Assembly: GCA_009667805.1 (NCBI GenBank)
Contig: CM019075.1
Coordinates: forward strand, 16,732,376-16,796,375
Direction of reading: 5' to 3'
Length of the DNA stretch: 64,000 nt
DNA from: Leptobrachium leishanense
Taxonomy: Eukaryota > Chordata > Amphibia > Anura > Megophryidae
The notes beneath the pieces were generated by a model. That model worked only from the letters and a program-made list of their open reading frames with translations. It searched no databases and was not told the origin of the DNA. Below, one piece after another: positions 21,012 through 34,183 of this stretch. Every line of letters begins with the position of its first letter. Position 1 is the stretch's first letter. A program made the translations under genes and the position numbers.

Positions 21012-23038
21012 TTACGGACTTGTGACATGTTGGAATGACACCTACATGGGTTATTCACACAGCGGTGCAGTTTATAATTGTTGCAGCGATAAACTTCGTC
21101 AATTCCCCCCCCCCAGGAGAATTCAAACAGCAGCAGGAGAGGATTCATTGATCCTCCTGCATTTGTTTGAATTTCCCAACTGGGAATCGCCATAGTTTGC
21201 TGTCATCGCAACAAAAGTAACTTTGGTAGATGGTGAACAACGTCCAGCAGTTTCAGGGTTTGTCTCTCATTAAAAGACACACAGGTCTATTCAAAGAATG
21301 GTGAAACTCTGGAGAAGTGAAAATTCTAGGTCGACATAGCCAAACCAGAAAAATTCTCCCATTTATCTCACTTTCCAAATCGGCAATTTGTCTAGGTTGT
21401 TCTCTTCTCCTGCCAATTCTCCTGGTTTTCACCTCTCTCTGAATAACTGTTGGTCTCGGGAGGTCTCTCCCAACTCCCACCACCAGATTTGCCCTCTTCA
21501 AGATCGTATGACCATTTGTGCACACCCTCCGAAATCCCATGACTAGATGATCATGAACCAAGAATCCCAAGACCATATTATCTCTGACACCCCAACGCAT
21601 TTTTCTTTCTTTTTGAAGCCCCAACACCACATTGAAGACTGTTAGAAGTTCCACCTTCAAATACGTCCCATCCAAACTAACACAACCAACTTATTATTCC
21701 TCCCCGAAACAATAGCACTTGATTAGGACCTCTTGAAAACCCACCACCTGTTCTCACCATGATTAACGACCACCTTGGTCTTCTGTGAAATCATGTGGCC
21801 TCGTTAACTCTCCTGGAAATGCCACCACACCATATGACCTTCTTGACACCCCCTACCATGTTTGTCCTCTCTGAAATTCCACCATAGCCACCAGGTTAGT
21901 CCTCTTTGAAATGGCACAAGCTGCCACTATAGTCCACAATGAAGTCTCGATGCCTAATAAGTCGTCTCGTTAATCCCCAGACATCTAGAACTTCAGGAAA
22001 ATCCACACGTTTTCCATGTCTGAAATCCCACCACGTCTTTGTATGTTTCCACCACTACATGTATCCTCTCTGAAATCTCAAGCGTACCTTAGGGGTGCTT
22101 GAAACATGCCATAAAATGGTCTACCTAAGACCCCTTCTCTAAATTGGTGTAAACCCGATCCCAAGAAGCTTTGATGAGGGATCCCAAGATCAGGGATCTT
22201 GATCAGGGATCCCAAGAAGCTTTAGTGGTTCAGGGTTCCATACAAACCTATACTAGAAGCATAAACCTCATACAGCAGCACAGGGGGCTCCCGTATCAGG
22301 ACTGTCTTTTTGAATCCAGGACTGTTAGAAGGTATACTATCAGTGACAACATTGAACCGCAACGCTGAGGAGTCTCATCAGGACGATTGGCAGGTATGCT
22401 ATCAGTAAAAACATTGAACAGCAGCACAAGGAGTGGCATACACGTCTATCCAGTTGGAGTCGGGACCGTTGGTAAAATACCGCTAATAACGTCCTGTTAA
22501 GTGGAGGCCTATCCACATCTTTAACTTTTTGTCCTTTTTTTATTTATAATTTTTTTTTTTTAATTATTGCTACATTTTTATTATTACTTTATATTTTCGT
22601 TAAGAACGAAACAGAATGGCATTTAAGGGAGCCAAGATACCAGTATCCCCCCCCCCGGAGACGAAGGGGTTAGCATACAATAATAACTTTAAAAACAGTC
22701 TTAGAAAATGCTGTCTCCCCCCCCCCCCATCCCATCCATGACTGGTAACGGTCTGCAGAAGGAACAATAGGAAAGGGACCACTGTAAACTCTGTATGGAC
22801 AATTATCAAATCTGTCCTTCCTGTGGTCAGTTTGCTCATGCTCAGTCTGAGTTTCTAATCAATATACTATGTAATCTGTGTAAAATCTGTATGATTTGGG
22901 AGTATGATGCCATGCTGGTGATTATTTCATGGATTAATACCAGAATTGTCCATTCTCATCTACGGTAAATAGATTTAAGTGGGTGAAGTGAAATTGTTTG
23001 CGGGGGGGGGGGCAGTGGTTTTCACTCCATCAAGAGAT
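21012..23038. other. Anonymous DNA
   Basis: No exon with splice signals or recognised repeat family. Poly-C tracts occur near 21106, 22650 and 22720 and a poly-T tract near 22550. A short AAGCTT/GGGATCCCAAG duplication lies near 22155-22220. Confidence 0.4.
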
Positions 23039-23041
23039 TAA

Positions 23042-23468
23042 GGCTAGGGTCAGACGAAAGCATTTTTCCCCGCGAACGTGAAAAAGTGCGTCCGAAAGCA
23101 TTGACGTATTTTTTCACGGAATGCGCAAAAACGGTCAGACGACGCGCATTTTCGGGCGTGATTTTGTACGGATCGTCAATAAAACTCTTTTTGCGTCTGG
23201 ACGTTATGTAGGCTGGACATTAGCAGCGTCTGACATCTCCTAATCACGCACACACGCCGCTATGCCGCAGCTGGGCACTCAGTACGTCAGTACTAGCGGT
23301 TCAGCGTTCTCAGAAAAATGCGTTCAAATTCCACTTGCGTTGCACGGCCGGACTTTTGTGCGGCCGTACATCGTATATTGGCCGTCATTGCCCGTCATCT
23401 GCTGCTAGTGCGGCCGTAATTATGTGCGCCAGAACGCACGTTAAAAGTGCGCTGGTCTGACCCCAGCC
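23042..23468 (-). mobile_element. PIF/Harbinger-like MITE, family 1, copy B (inverted)
   Basis: 427 bp, the same length as copy A, in reverse orientation. Ends are GGCTAGGGTCAGACG and its counterpart TCTGACCCCAGCC. Flanking triplets are TAA and TGA (one mismatch). Confidence 0.85.
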
Positions 23469-23471
23469 TGA

Positions 23472-24888
23472 GTCTGACGCCCACCTGGCAACTAAAAACT
23501 CCTCCAGGCTGCCACTGCTTTATGTGAAGGGGCATAGAGACAGGGTTGCCGCCAGGTCAGCCATGTTTTCCTGGGCACTGATTACTATTTCATGCAGAGG
23601 GGAACGCAGGGAAAAGTCGTGCCCTGTAACATGTATAATTCATATGGTGCAGGACGGAAATCAAGGCAGGTCACTTGTGATTATATTTTTTTATTTTTTC
23701 CCCCCATACATTTTGTGTCATGGAGAACCGGACCGACCTGGCAACCCTAATCCATAAATGCTCTTGTTAACGCTCAGAGTCGACGATTTTTTGATATATG
23801 TTTTATCAAAAGAAGCAAATAAGAAAAAAAAAACATTTTTTTTTTGTTTTAATACAGTCTTTTGGAAAGTATAGGTCAATCCTGACACCTCAGATGCCGA
23901 CCCAGACACGCGACATCAAAAAAATCTTGGACATTTCCTTTCTTTGACTTAACTTCTGGGTCTACTGTGAAGAAAAAAAATTATCTTCGCTCACTACATA
24001 GTGATTTTTGGCAGGGTGTACAGATTACAAAACCTACCTGCCGGGGGCCATGCATTGTGACACCGTGCTGATGTAGCAGTCTCATTCTTGGAAATGTAGC
24101 ACAGGAATTAAAACTAATGAAGGGGGAGACGCTAACGAATCACTTAGAATGTGAAAATCTAGGCTACGTTTTAGTGTTTTTTTGGTAACCGGTCATAGTT
24201 TAGATGCTCCCAACAAATTATATAAGGTTCACCGGTGGGAAAATAATGTTAAAATGATAAAAATTTGCATTTACTAGTCTGAATTCTGGAGTAAAAACCT
24301 GGCGGTGTCGAGAAGGGGATCAGGCTACAAAGTAACTGACAGGTGCAAAGGGGAATGTTTACACAAACATGAAGAAAGAAAACAATAATAGTCTTTTCTA
24401 GGTTTGCTTTGTAAACACACCAAGTACATTCCACAAATATTTAACTTTTTTTTTTTTCCAGGATAAAATAACCTATCCTGTTCATCAAGAAATATGGCTT
24501 TTTTTCCCCAGCCGAGTCGCTTTAGCTGTTTGTGGGTGCAGTGTGCTAGATAAAGCTAGAGTGACTTTATCTTGCCACTTCGGAGTAAACCAGAGAATGA
24601 CCACAAAACGGCCAGAACAGGTGATGCAGCAAATACACCGCTTCTTCAGTCTTTGAATAGACTAAAGGAAAACCCATAGGAAAATAAATCCAAGGAACCG
24701 TTGGTTGTTACGTGTGCAAGGCCTTTGGTTCTTTCAGATTTAAGAGCAACATTAAAGCTTTACTTTTTCCAATTTCTTCATCATGTTTCACCAGAGCATA
24801 CTGTACTGTTTCTATGTTCCCTCCCAAGTGTCTCTATTTAGGAAGAACCGTCCATATTTTGGGTCCTAAATCCCTCTGTTCTTGCTTT
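23472..24888. other. Anonymous DNA
   Basis: AT-rich in places, with poly-A/T tracts near 23685-23850. No gene or repeat family recognised. It ends where the 41-bp array begins. Confidence 0.4.
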
Positions 24889-27800
24889 TGGTGTATTTTT
24901 AGGGGCTCCTCCAGTGGCGGAACTACCAGGGTCGCAGCGGTCGCAACTGCGACCGGGCCCTGGCAGTTCCGCCACTTGAGGGGGCCCACTTGCTTGGGGA
25001 GAATAAAATTAATTTCTTTTTTTTTCGTAGCGCAATAAGCGCACTATTTTTGTCAGCAGCCGCAGCCGCGATCGTGTTCCGATGAGCCCTCGGCGCTGCG
25101 GCTGCTCGTCATGATCCTGGGCTGTTACGTCTTCTTCCAAGATCCAATCAATCATCATGAATGATGATTAAGTTAAGTCCTTCCTCCCCGTCCGGCCGTC
25201 CCCCTCTCCCTGCTCGCGGCTCGCCTGCTCAGCCTCCGCTCCGCCCGCACATGTGTCTCCATGTGTGTGTGGGCGCGGCCAAGGAGACAGTGAGCGGGCG
25301 CCGACCTGCTGGAAATTAATGCGCGCCGGCCTTTCTCCTCGTGGCCGGAAAGCGTCCTGCCCGAGCTGCGTCTCCACACTCCACTCTCCTCTCCAGACTC
25401 CTCCAGGGCGGCTAGTAGAGTCCTCCTCAGACCTCAGCTCCTCTCCTCTAGGCTCCGTCCGTCCTACACTCAGGCAGGCTCCCGAGTCTAGTACTGGGTG
25501 ACGGGTCCATCATCCGCTCCTCGCACGCAGACAGTAAGTGTCTGTCACTCTGTCACAGACAGTCACACACGTCACTCAGTCTCAGACAGTGCACTTCACT
25601 GCACGCTGCCACGCACCGTCACACGGTCACAGACAGTGAGACTAGTGTGAGACAGAGAGTGAGTGTCACACAGTGTCACTGAGTGTGACAGTCCCTCCCG
25701 ACCCGTGACGTGCCCCAGCTGGGCCCCCGTGACAGTCACTCTCTGTGTCTACTCACTGAGTTGACTGTTTTTTTCACTGTGAGTGACTGACTCATTCAGC
25801 TGGAGCTGGGCCCTGGCGCCACCACCGCACCACCACCGCTGCAGCAGACTCTCTCGTCATCACAGTCCTGTCACACTGCTGTCTCTCCTGCGGCCTGGGC
25901 CACACAGCACTCACATCAGCAGCACGCCGTCGCCACCTGACTCAGGTAATTTTATGTTCATTCAAAATCAAATTGGGGTGGGGGCCGGCCCTGGGGGGGT
26001 CTCAATACCAATATTGGCAGAACTAATATAAATGGTGTACTCTCTTTTATCCTGCAATAATAATAAAAAAGTAAAAATATGGATGTTTTTGGGGGGGGGG
26101 CCCGTCATGGATTCTTGCACCGGGGCCCTCAGGTTTCTAGTTACGCCACTGGGCTCCTCCATATATTCAGGGTGTGCGGGTGTCTTTTTAGGGGTTTCTC
26201 TATATAGTCAGGGTGTGCGGGTGTCTTTTTAGGGGCTCCTCCATATATTCAGGGTGTGCGGGTGTCTTTTTAGGGGTTCCTCCATATATTCAGGGTGTGC
26301 GGGTGTCTTTTTAGGGGTTTCTCCATATATTCAGGGTGTGCGGGTGTCTTTTTAGGGGCTCCTCCATATATTCAGGGTGTGCGGGTGTCTTTTTATGGGC
26401 TCCTCTATATATTCAGGGTGTGTCGTGTATTTTTAGGGGCTCCTCCATATATTCAGGGAGTGCGGGTGTCTTTTTAGGGCTTCCTCCATATATTCACGGG
26501 TGTGCGGGTGTCTTTTTAGGGGTTCCTCCATGTATTCAAGGTGTGTGGGTGTCTTTTTAGGGGTTCCTCCATATATTCAGGGAGTGCGGGTGTCTTTTTA
26601 GGGCTTCCTCCATATATTCAAGGTGTGTGGGGGGTCTTTTTAGGGGCTCCTCTATATATTCAGGGTGTGTGGTGTATTTTTAGGGGCTCCTCCATATATT
26701 CAGGGTGTGCGGGTATCTTTTTATGGGCTCCTCCATATATTCAGGGTGTGCGGGTATCTTTTTATGGGCTCCTCTATATATTCAGGGTGTGTGGTGTATT
26801 TTTAGGGGCTCCTCCATATATTCAGGGTGTGCAGGTGTCTTTTTAGGGGCCCCCCTATATATTCAGGGTGTGCGGGTGTCTTTTTTTTTTAGGGGCTCCT
26901 CTATATATTCAGGGTGCGTGGGTGTCTTTTTAGGGGTTCCTCCATATATTCAGGGAGTGTGGGTGTCTTTTTAGGGCTTCCTCCATATATTCAGGGTGTG
27001 TGGTTGTCTTTTTAAGGACTCCTCCATATATATTCAGGGTGTGCGGTGTCTTTTTAGGGCTTCCTCCATATATTCAGGGTGTGTGGGTGTCATTTTAGCA
27101 CCTCCTCCATATATTCAAGGTTTGTGGGTGTCTTTTTAGGGGCTCCTCCATATATTCGGGGTGTGAGGGTGTCTTTTTAGGGGCTCCTCCATATATTCAG
27201 GGTGTGTGGGTGTCATTTTAGCACCTCCTCCATATATTCAGGGTGTGCGGGTGTCATTTTAGCCCCTCCTTTATATTTTCAGGGTGTGCGGGTGTCTTTT
27301 TTTTTAGGGGCTCCTCCATATATTCAGGGTGTGTGGGTGTGTTTTTAGGGGCTCCTCCATATATTCAGGGTGTGCGGGTGTCTTTGGGGTCTCCTCCATA
27401 TATTCAGGGTGTGCGGGTGTCTTTTTAGGGCTTCCTCCATATATTCAAGGTGTGTGGGGGGGTCTTTTTAGGGGTTCCTCTATATATATATTCAGGGTGT
27501 GCGGTGTCTTTTTAGGGGTTCCTCCATATATTCAGTGTGTGTGTGTGTCTTTTTAGGGGCTCCTCCATATATTCAGGGTGTGAGGGTGTCTTTTTAGGGG
27601 CTCCTCCATATATTCAGGGTGTGCGGGTGTCCTTTTAGCACCTCCATATTTAAAGGGTGTGCGGCTTTCTTTTTAGGACCTCATCTATATATTCTGGGTG
27701 TACGGGTGTCTTTAGCAGCTCCTCCTTATATTCAGGGTGTGCGGGTGTATTTTTAGGACCTCATCTATATATTCTGGGTGTGCGGTTGTCTTTTTAGGGG

Positions 27801-30330
27801 TTCCTCTATATATTCAGGGTGTGGGTGTCATTTTAGCACCTCCTCCATATTTAAAGGGTGTGCGGGTGTCTTTTTAGGACCTCGTCTATATATTCTGGAT
27901 GTACGGGTGTCTTTTTAGCACCTCCTCCATATATTCAGGGTGTGCGGGTGTCTTTTTAGTGGCTTCCCCATATATTCAGTTTGTGAGAGTGTCTTTTTAG
28001 GGTCTCCATATATTCAGGGTGTGCGGGTGTCTTTTTAGGACCTCATCTATATATTCTGGGTGTACGGGTGTCTTTAGCAGCTCCTCCTTATATTCAGGGT
28101 GTGCGGGTGTATTTTTAGGACCTCATCTATATATTCTGGGTGTGTGGGTGTCTTTTTAGGGGCTCCTCCATATATTCAGGGTGTGGGTGTCATTTTAGCA
28201 CCTCCTCCATATTTAAAGGGTGTGCGGGTGTCTTTTTAGGACCTCGTCTATATATTCTGGATGTACGGGTGTCTTTTTAGCACCTCCTTCATATATTCAG
28301 GGTGTGTGGGTGGCTTTTTAGGGGCTCCTCCATATATTCAGGGTGTGCGGGTGTCTTTTTAGGGCTTCCTCCATATATTCAGGGTGTGCAGGTGACTTTG
28401 GGGTCTCCTCCATATATTCAGGGTGTGCGGGTGTCATTTTAGCACCTCCTCCATATATTCAGGGTGTGCGGGTGTCTTTTTAAGGACTCCTCCATATATA
28501 TTCAGGGTGTGCGGGTGTCTTTTTAGGGCTTCCTCCATATATTCAGGGTGTGCAGGTGACTTTGGGGTCTCCTCCATATATTCAGGGTGTGCGGGTGGCT
28601 TTTTAGGGGCTCCTCCATATATTCAGGGTGTGCGGGTGTCATTTTAGCACCTCCTCCATATATTCAGGGTGTGCGGTTGTCTTTTTAGGGGTTCCTCTAT
28701 ATATTCAGGGTGTGGGTGTCATTTTAGCACCTCCTCCATATTTAAAGGGTGTGCGGGTGTCTTTTTAGGACCTCATCTATATATTCTGGGTGTACGGGTG
28801 TCTTTAGCAGCTCCTCCATATATTCGGGGTGTACGGGTGTCTTTTTAGCCCCTCCTTTATATTTTCAGGGTGTTTGGGTATCTTTTTAGCCCCTCCTTTA
28901 TATTTTCAGGGTGTTTGGGTATCTTTTTAGCCCCTCCTTTATATATTCAGGGTGTTTGGGTATCTTTTTAGCCCCTCCTTTATATATTCAGGGTGTGCGG
29001 GTGTCTTTTTAGCCCCTCCTTTATATTTTCAGGGTGTTTGGGTATCTTTTTAGCCCCTCCTCCATATATTCAGGTTGTGCGGGTATCTTTTTAGCCCCTC
29101 CTTTATATATTCAGGTTGTGCGGGTATCTTTTTAGCCCCTCGTTTATATATTCAGGTTGTGCGGGTATCTTTTTAGCCCCTCGTTTATATATTCAGGGTG
29201 TGCGGGTGTCTTTTTAGCCCCTCCTCCATATATTCAGGGTGTGCGGGTGTCTTTTTAGCCCCTCCTTTATATATTCAGGGTGTGCGGGTGTCTTTTTAGC
29301 TCCTCCTTTATATTTTCAGGGTGTTTGGGTATCTTTTTAGCCCCTCCTTTATATTTTCAGGGTGTTTGGGTATCTTTTTAGCCCCTCCTTTATATATTCA
29401 GGGTGTTTGGGTATCTTTTTAGCCCCTCCTTTATATATTCAGGGTGTGCGGGTATCTTTTTAGCCCCTCCTCCATATATTCAGGGTGTGCGGGTGTCTTT
29501 TTAGCCCCTCCTTTATATATTCAGGGTGTGCGGGTGTCTTTTTAGCTCCTCCTTTATATTTTCAGGGTGTTTGGGTATCTTTTTAGCCCCTCCTTTATAT
29601 TTTCAGGGTGTTTGGGTATCTTTTTAGCCCCTCCTTTATATATTCAGGGTGTTTGGGTATCTTTTTAGCCCCTCCTTTATATATTCAGGGTGTGCGGGTA
29701 TCTTTTTAGCCCCTCCTCCATATATTCAGGGTGTGCGGGTGTCTTTTTAGCCCCTCCTTTATATATTCAGGGTGTGCGGGTGTCTTTTTAGCTCCTCCTT
29801 TATTTTTTCAGGGTGTTTGGGTATCTTTTTAGCCCCTCCTTTATATTTTCAGGGTGTTTGGGTATCTTTTTAGCCCCTCCTTTATATATTCAGGGTGTTT
29901 GGGTATCTTTTTAGCCCCTCCTTTATATATTCAGGGTGTGCGGGTGTCTTTTTAGCCCCTCCTTTATATTTTCAGGGTGTTTGGGTATCTTTTTAGCCCC
30001 TCCTCCATATATTCAGGTTGTGCGGGTATCTTTTTAGCCCCTCCTTTATATATTCAGGTTGTGCGGGTATCTTTTTAGCCCCTCGTTTATATATTCAGGG
30101 TGTGCGGGTGTCTTTTTAGCCCCTCCTCCATATATTCAGGGTGTGCGGGTGTCTTTTTAGCCCCTCCTTTATATATTCAGGGTGTGCGGGTGTCTTTTTA
30201 GCTCCTCCTTTATATTTTCAGGGTGTGTGGGTGTCTTTTTAGCCCCTCCTTTTATATATTCAGGGTGTGCGGGTGTCTTTCTAACGCCTCCTCCATATAG
30301 TCGGGTATGCGGGTGTCTTTTAGTGATTAT
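24889..30330 (+). repeat. 41-bp minisatellite, block 1, with higher-order structure
   Basis: Unit GGGGCTCCTCCATATATTCA + GGGTGTGCGGGTGTCTTTTTA (41 bp), about 100 copies. The array starts at 24889, is cut by the hAT at 24912-26151 and resumes to about 30330. Variants (GCCCCTCCTTTATAT, GACCTCATCTATAT, CACCTCCTCCATATTTAAAG) are ordered: the marker AGCTCCTCC recurs at 29298, 29544 and 29790, exactly 246 bp (6 units) apart. A second long period of about 362 bp appears at 27877/28239. All reading frames through it are artefacts. Confidence 0.95.
24912..26151. mobile_element. Non-autonomous hAT inserted in the 41-bp array
   Basis: 1240 bp with ends CAGTGGCGGAACTACC and TAGTTACGCCACTG and a perfect 8-bp duplication GGCTCCTC (24904-24911 and 26152-26159). 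Because the target is a satellite unit, the empty site is visible in neighbouring copies. The interior is GC-rich, with stretches rich in CACAGACAGTCAC-type words, and has no transposase. Confidence 0.95.
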
Positions 30331-30547
30331 GCATATATGTATAGACTAAAGCGTCACATACAGAAATTCTCCTTTTTATGAACGAGGCTGTGATTTATTT
30401 TTATTTTTTCTTCTTTCAAAGCGGGGTGACGCTCGCTTAATCCTTCTACAAAAGCGAACTCGATCTTTAGAAAGAAGATAATGGACGGAGGGAAGAATAA
30501 AGTAGAATTTGGAATATGTGTGAGTTTGTTCGATCGCTCTATAACCC
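30331..30547. other. Anonymous DNA
   Basis: Short spacer between the satellite and a MITE. Nothing recognised. Confidence 0.4.
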
Positions 30548-30550
30548 TTA

Positions 30551-30976
30551 GGCTGGGGTCAGAGCAGCGCACTTTTAACGTGCGTTCTGGCGCACTTAAT
30601 CACGGCCGCACTAGCAGCAAATGACGGGCAATGACGGCCAATATACGAAGTACGGTCGCACGAAAGTCCGGCCGCGCAACGCAAGTGGAAAAGGAACGCA
30701 TTTTTTCGAGAACGTAGAACCGCTAGTACGGACGTACAGAGTGCGCTGCGTCCACTAGTGGCGTGTGTGTGTGATTTGGAGACGTCAGACCCTGCTCATG
30801 TCCGGCCAACATAACGTCCAGACACAAAAAGTTTCCTGGTTTGGATCCGTAAAACATCACGCACGAAACTGCGCATCGTATGACCGTTTTCGCATATTCC
30901 GTGAAAAAATACGTCAATGCGTTCGGACGCACTTTTTTACGTTCGCGTGTAAAAATGCTTTCGTTTGACCCTAGCC
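30551..30976 (+). mobile_element. PIF/Harbinger-like MITE, family 1, copy C
   Basis: 426 bp, ends GGCTGGGGTCAGAGC and TTGACCCTAGCC, flanked by TTA on both sides (30548-30550 and 30977-30979). Confidence 0.87.
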
Positions 30977-31188
30977 TTAATGTCTTGTGTATACTGTGTC
31001 ACGGCTTGTAGGTGGCATGTGTTGTCCATGGAATCTGTCCATGGAATCTGTCCATGGAATCTGGGACAGTTGAGAAGTATCTCGAAAATTTATGGGACCC
31101 CCATATAAATCCTTTCCATTTCTCCTCGTGTGATAAAGAAATTCCTTCCATACACTGCGTCTTCATGGAATCGCAGACTGAGATTTAA

Positions 31189-31407
31189 CCCTTTCACTGC
31201 TGAGGACGTGTGGGGAACGTCCTCATTGACTCCCGACTGTTGGCAGCTAGCAGGGTCATGTTTGGTAATGGTATCTTTTAGAAAGGCCAGAGCATGGCCT
31301 TTCCAATGATACCAAACATGACCATGTTTAACGGAAAGGGGGGGAAAAAAATCAGTAATAAAAATCCTGTTTTTTTTAAGACGTTTAATGGCTCAGCAGT
31401 GAAGGGG
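31189..31407. mobile_element. piggyBac-like MITE, copy 1
   Basis: 219 bp, flanked by TTAA (31185-31188 and 31408-31411), with inverted ends CCCTTTCACTGCTGAG and CTCAGCAGTGAAGGGG. The interior has an inverted pair GAAAGGCCAGAGC / GGCCTTTCC with CATGTTTGG words. A TTAA duplication with CCC-starting ends is the piggyBac signature. No transposase is present. Confidence 0.87.
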
Positions 31408-31644
31408 TTAAGGGCCTGTCCATAGAAAAACATAAAAAAATATTGTGTATTGGGTACGTTAGCCATGCTGCATCTATATCTGTGCTTTGCATCTCCCATC
31501 CTGGCCGTAATCTAGAAATGATTTCCAAATCACAATTTAGTAGGTAACCCCCTTTTATATTCTAACCTCACATAATTCAGTGAATCCCAGACTTGTCTCC
31601 ATGAGACACCCTCTCTGTGTGAATTGCTTTAACTAGTGTTATAA

Positions 31645-32359
31645 GGTCGGGGTCGGACGAGCACACTGTGTGCGCCTGTACTGACGTGCCTCCCGGCATC
31701 CGTCGCAGCGTCGTGACTCTTCGGCTAGGGTCAGACGAACGCAGTGCGAACGCACGTGCAGCCGCACTTTATCACGGCCGTAGTAGCAGCAAATGACGGC
31801 CAATATACGAAGTGTGCGTCCGCGCAACGCAAGCGGCAAACAAATGCATTTTTTTTCGAGAACTTGATACCGCTAGTACTGACGTACAGAGTGCGCTGCG
31901 TCCGCTAGCGGCGTGTGTGCGTGATTAGGAGACGTCAGACGCTGCTAATGTCCGGCCAACATAACGTCCAGACGCAAAAAGTGTTTTATTGATGATCCGT
32001 ACAAAATCACGGACGCAAATGCACAACGTATGTCCGCTATCGCGTATTCCGTGAAAAAATACGTCCATTCGTTCGAACGCACTCTTTCACGGACGACGCG
32101 AAAAATGCGTTCGTCTGACCCTAGCCTTCGGGGTTGGCCACACGCTGTAGCGCGCGCACTAATTGCGTGTGTTTTGCGGCAGTGCTGAAAGCCTCCCTGT
32201 CGAAACGCTATGACGCGCGTTCGAGGCTGCAAAGTGCGATTTCCCCATAGGAGGATGGAGCCTTGCAGTGCCGAGCACACTAACTGCACTCAGTGAGGCG
32301 GCCAGACGGGCCTCAGAGTGGAAGGAACGTCCACTCTCACGGGTTGTCTGACCCCGGCC
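31645..32359. mobile_element. PIF/Harbinger-like MITE, family 2, containing a family 1 copy
   Basis: Ends GGTCGGGGTCGGACG and GTCTGACCCCGGCC, flanked by TAA and TTA. The interior has CATAGGAGGATGGAGCCTTG and GTGGAAGGAACGTCCACTCT, shared with 49942-50248 and 51045-52061. It is split by the younger family 1 element at 31723-32126. Confidence 0.8.
31723..32126 (+). mobile_element. PIF/Harbinger-like MITE, family 1, copy D (nested)
   Basis: 404 bp, ends GGCTAGGGTCAGACG and GTCTGACCCTAGCC, flanked by TTC on both sides (31720-31722 and 32127-32129). Shorter than the other copies through internal deletions. Confidence 0.87.
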
Positions 32360-32761
32360 TTAGTCATTCGGTGATACGTATTTTGGGTCACGGGGTGGCC
32401 TTGTGTATCTGGGAGACATGTCGATATGCATCTTGGAACGCTTTTTCTTGTATTGTTCCCTAATCATTATCGGCTACCGATCTGCACCGTGATTCTATAT
32501 AAATCCTTCAGACTTTGCCAGATATTATTTTTTAAAAGCTTTTTAGCTGAATAACAGGGCAGCTTGTGCTTGTTTTGTGTTTTACAGCAGAGCCTTCTGT
32601 CTCCCTCTGTCCCTCTGTAACCTGCTCTCAATCCTCCCCTCCCAGCACAGGCAATGCACGTACGTCTCAGCTGATGGTAAGAAAATAAATGCAGAAAATG
32701 CTCATTTTTAACGCGAAGAATAGATTTAGGGAAACCGTTAATGTCATCAGGACGCCCCTTT
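32360..32761. other. Anonymous DNA
   Basis: No gene or repeat recognised. Confidence 0.35.
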
Positions 32762-32767
32762 ATAAAA

Positions 32768-33375
32768 CACGGGTCTGCAACCTTGGCTCCCCAGTTGTCT
32801 TGGAACTACATCTCCCATGAGTCACAGCCAAGCTAAAGAGTTGCCGAGCATCATGGAAGATGTAGTTCTAAAACATCTGGAGTAGGGTGACCATGTTTAA
32901 CCCTTACACTGCTGAGGACGTGTCCTTATTGACTCCTAAGGAAAGATAGGGGTTACTTTGAACCCCGATATTTCCCGACTGTTTTCAGCTAGCAGGATCA
33001 TGTTTGGCATAATTAGAAAGGCCAGAGCACGGCCTTTCCAATGATCCCAAACATGACCATAGTTTAAAGTAAAGAAAAAAAATAACAAGAATAATAAAAA
33101 AAAGGAAAAATGTGTTGTTTTTTTTTAAGACGTGAAATGGCTCAGCAGTGAAGGGGTTAAAGAGACATGTAATTCATGCGGATGACGAGCAGTGCGTGAA
33201 AAATGCCATCCCGCAGCATGTAGAATCTATATGCTGCATTGATTTCCTTCCTGCGCCATATGAATTATACAGGTTGCAAGGCAGCATTTTTCCCTGCATG
33301 AAATAGCTTTGTGTCCCTTTAAACATGGCCGATATGGTCACCCTACTGGAGGGCCAAGGATACTGAACCCTGATT
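32768..33375. repeat. Three-level nested MITE stack
   Basis: The outermost is an old MITE with TTGGAACTACATCTCCCATG and its inverted counterpart ATGGAAGATGTAGTTCTA. Inside it, 32883-33345 is an element with ends TAGGGTGACCAT / ATGGTCACCCTA and a 6-bp duplication CTGGAG. Inside that is the piggyBac-like MITE at 32901-33156. A decayed copy of the middle element is at about 54440-54615. Confidence 0.75.
32901..33156. mobile_element. piggyBac-like MITE, copy 2
   Basis: 256 bp, flanked by TTAA (32897-32900 and 33157-33160), with ends CCCTTACACTGCTGAGG and CTCAGCAGTGAAGGGG, homologous to 31189-31407. Confidence 0.87.
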
Positions 33376-33881
33376 CCAAACAATTATCCTCAGCATCCAT
33401 TTATATGGTAAAAAGTATAAAAAACCTGCCCGGCTCACATGTATGTCGTGATGGATGATGCTACCCTGTATAAAAAACAACATGCGTATGTCTCCAGACC
33501 AGCAATAAAGCTGACGAGGCGTTCTGATGTTTGCTGACACGGTAGCTATGTGTAAAACATACAATAAAAAGAGTATATACAGAGTATACAGAATACACGC
33601 AGCAATAAAGTTGTTCGATGAATTCGGTGCCAAAGTTGAGATTGCGTTTGCAGCTCCTCGGAGTGTGATTTACATATCTGTGACACTATGGACTCCTTAA
33701 ACAGATTTATTATGTGAGATCAAATAGGCCCCCACGTGGCTCGCTCAGGACGTCAAGTACCCAAAACTTCCAATTGACCCTATTTCGGTGGGACCGTGCC
33801 CTATTCTGTGCATACAGCCCGCTGTCAATCATTTTGTTTCCTCCTGATTTCCCTCTTTTTAGTCTCTGTCATCTGTTTAAG
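33376..33881. other. Anonymous DNA
   Basis: No gene or repeat recognised before the second 41-bp satellite block. Confidence 0.4.
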
Positions 33882-34183
33882 CAGGGTGTGCGGTCATCAT
33901 TATGGGGGGGCGCCTTGATATTCTCAGGGTCTGCAGGTGACTTTATGGGGGCTCCTCAATTCATTCGGGGGTGTCTTTTGAGAGAATATATATATATATA
34001 TATATCTATTCAGGGTGTGCGGGTATCTTTTTAGGGGTTTCTCCATATATTCAGGGTATGCTGGGGTCTTTATAGGGGCTCGTCCATATATTCAGGGTGT
34101 GCGGGGATCTTTTTAAGGGTTCCTCCATATATTCAGTGTGTGCGGGTGTCTTTTTAGGGGTTCCTCCATATATTCAGGGTATG

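Noticed and set aside
25168..25501. GC-rich stretch considered as a CpG-island promoter with small ORFs
   Set aside because: Lies wholly inside the hAT element 24912-26151, so it is transposon sequence and not a host promoter.
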